From NCBI GenBank assembly GCA_017616165.1, contig JAFZYR010000040.1, positions 1 to 63,923 of the forward strand: 63,923 bases of DNA, given 5' to 3'. The position numbers and the translations under genes are program-made. The notes under the pieces were generated by a model. The model was not told the origin of the DNA. It ran no database searches and worked only from the letters and a program-made list of their open reading frames with translations. Numbering within the stretch: position 1 is the first letter of the stretch; each line of letters opens with the position of its first letter. Below, in pieces: positions 59,546-63,923 of the stretch. The DNA comes from Treponema sp. GTDB lineage: Bacteria; Spirochaetota; Spirochaetia; Treponematales; Treponemataceae.

Positions 59546-61090
59546 ATGAAATTAAATAAATATATAAAAGCGGCTGCCGTTCTGCTGGCTGCTGCCACAG
59601 CTCTTGCAGGCTGTAAGTTTAACGGTACAACTACAAGCTTTAAGGGTAAGGAAGCAAACAGCTATAAAGCTACAGAAGCTGTTTCTGAGCCGGGCTCAAT
59701 TGTCGATTATGAAAGCAGCATAACTGCCGAAGACAAAGCCGAAGTATATGTTACCATTGCAAGCAAGGCAAAGCTTGATGATAAATCAATTGAAAATGCC
59801 CTTAATTTTTATGTTTTGAGCGACCCTGCAGATAAAAACTTTGCACCTGTAAGAGGTGCAGTTCTGCCTAAAACCCTCAGAAAGATTGATGTGGATAAAG
59901 ACACTGATGATTACGGTTTTGACGGGGACTATATTCTTACAACCGTATATTATTATCTGGATGCTTCGTCTGTAACAAACGATTATATTGCTTTAATGGC
60001 AGATGCAACAAAGCTCAAGGAAAAAACCGGAGTTATGGTTCTTAACGGCAACGGCAACAAAAAGTGCGGTGAAGAATCAGACAGCTTTGTAAGCTATATC
60101 GGTGTTACAGGTACAGGTATTACTTCTTTAAACTGGAATGGCCCGACCTATGGCGAAAACTTTGCTCCAACCTTTGGTTATAAAGCCAGCTTAGGTGTTT
60201 CAAATGAACTTGACGCAAATTCTTATAAGACCGGTGTTTTAATTTATGACACCAGTTTGTTATCTACAGGTAGAAAAGAAAAGGCTGACGGAACAAAGGT
60301 ATATGCAACCACAGAAGCCTTAAAAGCCGCACTCAATAACATGTATGTATTCTGTACTCTTCCAATTGGTGCCGACAAATGGATAGAAACTCCTATGAGC
60401 TGGGAATTGCAGGATGATGGAGTTACATATAAATCTAAGACTGCCGCTCTTGAATATGGTACAAAATACTATGTAAAAAGAAAGTCTAATAATTCTCTTG
60501 AATGGCCCGAAGCAAAGGATTTTTATGGACATACACCAAGAATGAGCTGGAATGATAATAAGGATGAACTGGATGTTGCAACAAATCAAATTAAAACCTG
60601 GACTACCTTGTACAACGAAAAGTCTTACATCCTTGGAATGCCAGATAACAGTGTTTCTGGTGCAGAAACCTGGACACCGGTAGATAATCCGACCTTTGAG
60701 ACTTACCAGACTTATAGTAATGGACTTCTTAGCTATACTAAATATAGTAATTATGTAATTGTTTCAATCAGTAATATTTACAAAAATTCACCACAGTTAT
60801 TCCGTTTAAAGACTTATAACGGCTTTGTCATTGCCGACAGGTATTTTAATATTGTTAAGACAAAGGCGCCGGTAGTTTATGAACAGGATTCTTTAGGTGT
60901 TATTTCAATTATCATAGAGCTTGAAGACAAGAATATTAACCTTACATCAGGCGAAACTTACTACTTTATGGTTGGCGAAAAGACTTCTCTGGTAGAGAAC
61001 AAGAGATGGCCTAATCAGCTTTATTTTGGATGTCCTGCGACATACAAAACAACCGGCTTACCGGGATATGTTCGTTTTCAAACTTTCTAA
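59546..61090 (+). CDS. Lipoprotein, unknown function
   Basis: A 514-residue lipoprotein: signal with lipobox ATALAGC (Cys near residue 23), Thr/Ser/Lys-rich spacer, then a beta-rich body without catalytic motifs ([39 protein letters not shown]). AAAGGAGGTGA (59527-59537) precedes the ATG. It is in one operon with the barrel protein, a possible surface pair. The stop overlaps the convergent cysE stop (CTAA, 61087-61090). Confidence 0.7.
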   Translation: MKLNKYIKAAAVLLAAATALAGCKFNGTTTSFKGKEANSYKATEAVSEPGSIVDYESSITAEDKAEVYVTIASKAKLDDKSIENALNFYVLSDPADKNFAPVRGAVLPKTLRKIDVDKDTDDYGFDGDYILTTVYYYLDASSVTNDYIALMADATKLKEKTGVMVLNGNGNKKCGEESDSFVSYIGVTGTGITSLNWNGPTYGENFAPTFGYKASLGVSNELDANSYKTGVLIYDTSLLSTGRKEKADGTKVYATTEALKAALNNMYVFCTLPIGADKWIETPMSWELQDDGVTYKSKTAALEYGTKYYVKRKSNNSLEWPEAKDFYGHTPRMSWNDNKDELDVATNQIKTWTTLYNEKSYILGMPDNSVSGAETWTPVDNPTFETYQTYSNGLLSYTKYSNYVIVSISNIYKNSPQLFRLKTYNGFVIADRYFNIVKTKAPVVYEQDSLGVISIIIELEDKNINLTSGETYYFMVGEKTSLVENKRWPNQLYFGCPATYKTTGLPGYVRFQTF

Positions 61091-61950
61091 ATGGTAACCA
61101 CCGACCCTGCGGGAACAGACTGGGTAATCCAGGTGTTGCCGCCAATGGTGCAGCCCTTTCCTATGACGGTATCTCCGCCAAGGATGGTTGCACCGGCGTA
61201 AATTGTTACGTCGTCTTCTATAGTAGGATGGCGCTTTTTGTCCTGCAGGGATTTTTTCACACTCAAAGCCCCAAGGGTTACGCCCTGATAAATCTTTACA
61301 TTATTTCCAATAATTGTGGTTTCTCCAATTACAACACCTGTAGCGTGATCAATAAAGAAGGATTCGCCAATGGTTGCACCCGGGTGAATATCTACACCGG
61401 TTTTGCCATGGATGTGTTCACTCATAATGCGCGGAATAATAGGCACTCCGTTTTTATAAAGAAAATGCGCAATTCTATGGACGGCAATTGCTTCGAGCCC
61501 CGGGTAAGAAAGAATTACTTCCTCGTTGCTCTTGGCAGCAGGGTCACCGTTAAAGGCAGCAATTGTATCCAGCTGAACCTTACGTCGGATTTCGGGCAGT
61601 TCTTCTATAAGGGCAAGCGCAGTCTTTTCTGCCAGGGCAAAGCAATGTGACTGCTGAATATTGTCGGCAGAGCCCTTTGTATTTGTCATGGTGTAAATAA
61701 GAGCCTTTTGAATTTCCTTTGTAAGCTTGGCAATGATGCTGTTAACCTTTTGTCCGGTAATATAACGTATGTTTACAGGATCAATATCTTCTTCTGTCCT
61801 GAAGCCCGGAAAAATAAGCGACTGCACATCGCTCAGAATAGAAACTACAGTCTGCCTGTTAGGAAAGTTTTCCGCATCGCTACGGTTCACCAGCCCATAC
61901 TTTTCATAAGAGTCAATAATTCCATCAACAAGTTTATCAATATTTGTCAT
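61087..61950 (-). CDS. cysE: Serine O-acetyltransferase
   Basis: Makes O-acetylserine, first step of cysteine synthesis. 287 residues of the longer EpsC-like class: helical N-terminal half, then left-handed beta-helix hexapeptides ([75 protein letters not shown]). The catalytic His in FIDHATG and the DIHPGA motif are present. Start at 61950; a GTG two codons earlier is possible. The 3' end overlaps the convergent lipoprotein gene by 4 nt. Confidence 0.9.
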   Translation of the reverse strand: MTNIDKLVDGIIDSYEKYGLVNRSDAENFPNRQTVVSILSDVQSLIFPGFRTEEDIDPVNIRYITGQKVNSIIAKLTKEIQKALIYTMTNTKGSADNIQQSHCFALAEKTALALIEELPEIRRKVQLDTIAAFNGDPAAKSNEEVILSYPGLEAIAVHRIAHFLYKNGVPIIPRIMSEHIHGKTGVDIHPGATIGESFFIDHATGVVIGETTIIGNNVKIYQGVTLGALSVKKSLQDKKRHPTIEDDVTIYAGATILGGDTVIGKGCTIGGNTWITQSVPAGSVVTI

Positions 61951-62036
61951 ACGCACCCTTTATTATAAATAATATATAAGAAAGTAAAAGAAAATGTAAG
62001 TGTGTTATAGTTATATATATAATTATAGAATAAATT

Positions 62037-62173
62037 GGCGCGAGGGAACAAAGCGGGGGACAAAATGACTCTGTTTGTTGATGCCGCGCAGCGGCAGTCA
62101 ATAGTTCCTTTGCAACAAACAGCGTCAAGCAGGCTAGCCAGCGGTTTTGGCCTCCGTTTTGTGACTGGGAGCC
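62037..62173 (+). repeat. Structured repeat element, copy C
   Basis: About 90% identical to copy A (11210-11347, opposite strand). Stems: CGGGGG (62054-62059)/CCTCCG (62151-62156), CTGTTTGTTG (62071-62080)/CAACAAACAG (62113-62122), hairpin TGCCGC-GCA-GCGGCA (62082-62096). The flanks lack the clear inverted ends of A and B. This fills the gap between cysE and tRNA-Thr. Confidence 0.8.
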
Positions 62174-62239
62174 CTTTTATATGAATTTCTTTTTATAAAT
62201 TAGAGCTCGTTGCAAATACATTATTTTGACTTTCCACTA

Positions 62240-62268
62240 TTGACATAATCTTTTTGTTTCTTTATAGT
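62240..62268 (+). promoter_or_regulatory. Promoter of the tRNA-Thr/rpmG/secE/nusG operon
   Basis: TTGACA (62240-62245), 17-nt spacer, TATAGT (62263-62268). Confidence 0.75.
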
Positions 62269-62311
62269 TATTAGACGCACGTTTTCTGTTTTTGTGGAGA
62301 ATACTGCAATT

Positions 62312-62384
62312 GCCCATGTAGCTCAGTTGGTAGAGCACCACATCGGTAATGTGGAGGTCTGCAGTTCGATTCTGCACATGGGCT
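62312..62384 (+). tRNA. tRNA-Thr (GGT)
   Basis: Seventy-three nucleotides: acceptor GCCCATG/CATGGGC, D arm GCTC...GAGC, anticodon arm CACAT-CGGTA-ATGTG with anticodon GGT, T arm TGCAG-TTCGATT-CTGCA. CCA not encoded. Confidence 0.97.
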
Positions 62385-62425
62385 TTTAGAAAACAATTTT
62401 AAGTGATTTTTTTTAGGAGTTATAT

Positions 62426-62602
62426 ATGGCTAGCAAGAAAAAGGGTTCGGTAGAAATCATTGCTTTGCAGTGCACAGAGTGCAAGAGAAAGAACTATACT
62501 ACTTACAAGAACCGCAAGAACATCACTGGGAAGCTTGAAAAGAACAAGTATTGCCCATGGTGCAAAAAGAGTGTTCTTCATAAAGAAACAAAGGCAAAAT
62601 AA
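62426..62602 (+). CDS. rpmG: 50S ribosomal protein L33
   Basis: A 58-residue protein ([20 protein letters not shown] ...) with the four zinc-ligand cysteines CTEC and CPWC that mark the C+ form of L33. TTAGGAGT lies upstream of the ATG. It sits between tRNA-Thr and tRNA-Trp in the transcription unit that leads to secE and nusG, the usual order in spirochaetes and many other bacteria. Confidence 0.97.
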   Translation: MASKKKGSVEIIALQCTECKRKNYTTYKNRKNITGKLEKNKYCPWCKKSVLHKETKAK

Positions 62603-62644
62603 TTTTGGTATTTGCTGATCTGTTTCAGGTCAGTTTAAATATAT

Positions 62645-62717
62645 AGGGCAGTAGTTCAGTTGGTAGAGCAGCGGTCTCCAAAACCGCCTGTCGTGGGTTC
62701 AAGTCCTGCCTGCCCTG
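62645..62717 (+). tRNA. tRNA-Trp (CCA)
   Basis: Seventy-three nucleotides: acceptor AGGGCAG/CTGCCCT, D arm GTTC...GAGC, anticodon arm GCGGT-CTCCAAA-ACCGC with anticodon CCA, T arm GTGGG-TTCAAGT-CCTGC. It lies directly before secE. Confidence 0.97.
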
Positions 62718-62734
62718 ATAAAAGGAAAGATGTT

Positions 62735-62917
62735 ATGGCAAAAGTATTTCAATTTTTCAAAGAAAGTAGAGCAGAATTAAAGAAGGTTGTATGGCCAACA
62801 AAGGCAGACGTACTTTCTTCTATTAAGGTTGTAATCATTTCTACCTTCATTGTTGCTATCATTCTTGGATTGCTTGATTTGGGCTTTTCTGAGTTGTTCC
62901 GTTTAATCTTAAGATAG
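62735..62917 (+). CDS. secE: Preprotein translocase subunit SecE
   Basis: A 60-residue single-span subunit of the SecYEG channel: MAKVFQFFKESRAELKKVVW (the E-L-K-K-V-x-W-P motif) followed by PTKADVLSSIKVVIISTFIV and one membrane helix. The short one-helix form is usual outside enterics. AAGGAAAG lies upstream of the ATG at 62735; the open frame reaches back into tRNA-Trp but that part is not coding. nusG follows after 12 nt. Confidence 0.95.
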   Translation: MAKVFQFFKESRAELKKVVWPTKADVLSSIKVVIISTFIVAIILGLLDLGFSELFRLILR

Positions 62918-62929
62918 GACGTAAAGCAG

Positions 62930-63490
62930 ATGTCTAGATGCTGGTATATTCTTCATACTTACACCGGATACGAAGGAAAAATCGAAAGATCCATCCGTTC
63001 TCTTATTGAAAAACAGGAAATCAGTTCTGATGTAGTTCTTGATGTTCGTGTTCCAATGGAAGAAATTGTAGAAATCAAGGACGGCAAGAAAAAGACACGC
63101 AATAATAAATTCCTTCCGGGCTACATTATGCTCGAAATGGATCTTCCGGAAATCGGCTGGAAGGACACCTGTGCTAAGCTTTATAAAATTCAGGGTGTTA
63201 CAGGCTTTGTAGGAAACGTTAGCCGCAATAACCGCCCGCTTCCTATTACAGCTGATGAAGCAAAGAATCTGCTTCAGAAATCCGGTGTTATTAAGGGTGA
63301 AAAACCAGTACATGTACGTCAGTCCTTTAATGTGGGCGACGCTGTTAAGATTACAGACGGTCCATTTGCATCGTTTACAGGTACTATAAAAGAAATAAAT
63401 CTGGAAAAAGAAAAGCTGAGCGTAGAGGTTCAGATTTTCGGACGCCCAACTCCTGTAGAGGTTACTTTCCTTCAGGTAGAAAAGGCGTAA
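62930..63490 (+). CDS. nusG: Transcription termination/antitermination factor NusG
   Basis: Couples RNA polymerase to the ribosome and to Rho. 186 residues: NGN domain (RCWYILHTYTGYEGKIERSI, FLPGYIMLEMDL, GVTGFVGN) and a C-terminal KOW domain (FNVGDAVKITDGPFASFTGT, VEVQIFGRPTPVEVTFLQVE). Length is standard. AGGAC lies upstream of the ATG. Confidence 0.96.
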   Translation: MSRCWYILHTYTGYEGKIERSIRSLIEKQEISSDVVLDVRVPMEEIVEIKDGKKKTRNNKFLPGYIMLEMDLPEIGWKDTCAKLYKIQGVTGFVGNVSRNNRPLPITADEAKNLLQKSGVIKGEKPVHVRQSFNVGDAVKITDGPFASFTGTIKEINLEKEKLSVEVQIFGRPTPVEVTFLQVEKA

Positions 63491-63634
63491 GTTCTTTGGC
63501 AAAATCAGGGGTTTGCATCCCAAATGCAAATCATATAAATCCTGTTTTTGGGAGAGGCGCAGGTCCGTTGGACATAGGCACCTCGTTAGTAAGCAGCCTA
63601 TATGGCACTTACACACCAATATTGGGAGAAAAAA
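63491..63634 (+). promoter_or_regulatory. Leader between nusG and rplK
   Basis: A 144-nt untranslated stretch with a hairpin TTTGCAT-CCCA-AATGCAAA-like near 63513-63531 and GCAGGTCCGTTGGACATAGG further on. Such leaders often carry r-protein autoregulation or processing sites; the exact class is not clear. Confidence 0.4.
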
Positions 63635-63923
63635 ATGGCTACAAAAAAGGTTTCAGCTATTATCAAGTTGCAGTGTCCTGCAGGAGCAGCTACACCAGCT
63701 CCTCCAATTGGTCCGGCACTTGGTCCTCATGGCGTTTCCGCACCTAAGTTTGTTCAGGAATTCAATGACCGAACAAAGTCAATGGAACGCGGACTCATCA
63801 TTCCTGTTGTAATCACAGTTTACCAGGACAAAACTTACACATTTATTCTTAAGACTCCTCCAGCAGCTGTTCTTATTAAGAAGGCTTGCTAGATCGAAAA
63901 GGGTTCTGGAAATCCTCTTCGCG
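63635..63923 (+). pseudogene. rplK: 50S ribosomal protein L11 with an in-frame TAG (partial)
   Basis: L11 sits in the GTPase-associated centre of the 50S subunit. The ATG at 63635 follows GGGAGA. The N-terminal domain is intact ([40 protein letters not shown]), but the frame stops after 85 residues at TAG 63890-63892 in ...LIKKAC*. The same frame then continues IEKGSGNPLR, exactly the expected L11 sequence, so TAG replaces a conserved glycine codon (AACGIEKGSG in relatives). Either a nonsense mutation, a sequence error or recoding. The gene runs off the right edge. Confidence 0.8.

Noticed and set aside
62660..62734. N-terminal extension of SecE
   Set aside because: It would be translated from within tRNA-Trp; the ATG at 62735 has a ribosome site and gives normal SecE length.
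63496..63812. Frames starting in the nusG-rplK leader as separate genes
   Set aside because: They are out of frame with, or upstream extensions of, rplK; the leader shows hairpins and no ribosome site before 63624.
63890..63892. General reassignment of TAG as a sense codon
   Set aside because: TAG ends several intact genes in the window at the expected length, for example secE and gph.

Overview
The window looks like part of a host-associated Treponema chromosome (rumen or gut type). The evidence is the mix of spirochaete-type families: treponemal lipoproteins and beta-barrels, a FlgD-Ig/OmpA protein, a 527-residue spirochaete-type protein and an EpsC-type CysE. Added to this are the order rpmG-tRNA-Trp-secE-nusG-rplK and a ChvE/GguA/GguB sugar importer under YesM/YesN-type control. 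Species cannot be read from the sequence alone. Base composition is moderate and no rRNA, phage, transposase or CRISPR array was seen.

Layout. 1-9.5 kb: start of GTP-type PEP carboxykinase, a YczE-like membrane protein, a very large GH2 glycosidase, a membrane protein with an HEYGH motif, RlpA, and several small envelope proteins. 9.5-11.1 kb: RNase Y. 11.2-11.6 kb: two inverted copies of a structured repeat. 11.7-23.6 kb: sugar ABC transporter (gguB, gguA, chvE), then, on the same strand, clpS-clpA-receptor-histidine kinase-response regulator-receptor, nearly all overlapping or abutting. 23.7-28.6 kb: a DUF4160/DUF2442 pair, a large lipoprotein divergent from an XRE regulator, a rhomboid-like protein without catalytic residues, and a membrane-anchored PstS-like protein. 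28.7-30.0 kb: a PD-(D/E)XK-like nuclease with a seven-unit, exactly 63-bp tandem array in its upstream region. 30.1-47.5 kb: metabolic and housekeeping genes (argC, gph, mnmG, add, pepF, a LacI-type/GGDEF fusion, MATE pump, hflX, FliL-like, traX, thyX). 47.5-51 kb: FGE-like protein and an RsbV/RsbW/RsbU-type partner switch. 51-61 kb: envelope proteins, GH3 glycosidase, fthC, tRNA-Asn. 61-63.9 kb: cysE, a third structured repeat, then tRNA-Thr, rpmG, tRNA-Trp, secE, nusG and the start of rplK, which has an in-frame TAG.

How it works together. The transporter imports a monosaccharide bound by ChvE. Two further periplasmic receptors, a membrane histidine kinase and an AraC-type regulator form a co-transcribed sensory unit next to it, and the GH2 and GH3 enzymes could release the sugars. 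A partner switch probably controls some stress or surface response.

Most unusual features: (1) a dispersed palindromic element (GTCATTGCGAG...GGCAATCCAT) at nine loci, twice inside genes in an open frame, once forming a promoter and several times at stop codons; (2) a covarying structured repeat in three copies; (3) the 63-bp array; (4) many genes with a -10 box 6-8 nt before the start codon and no Shine-Dalgarno sequence, implying leaderless mRNAs; (5) the amber codon in rplK.
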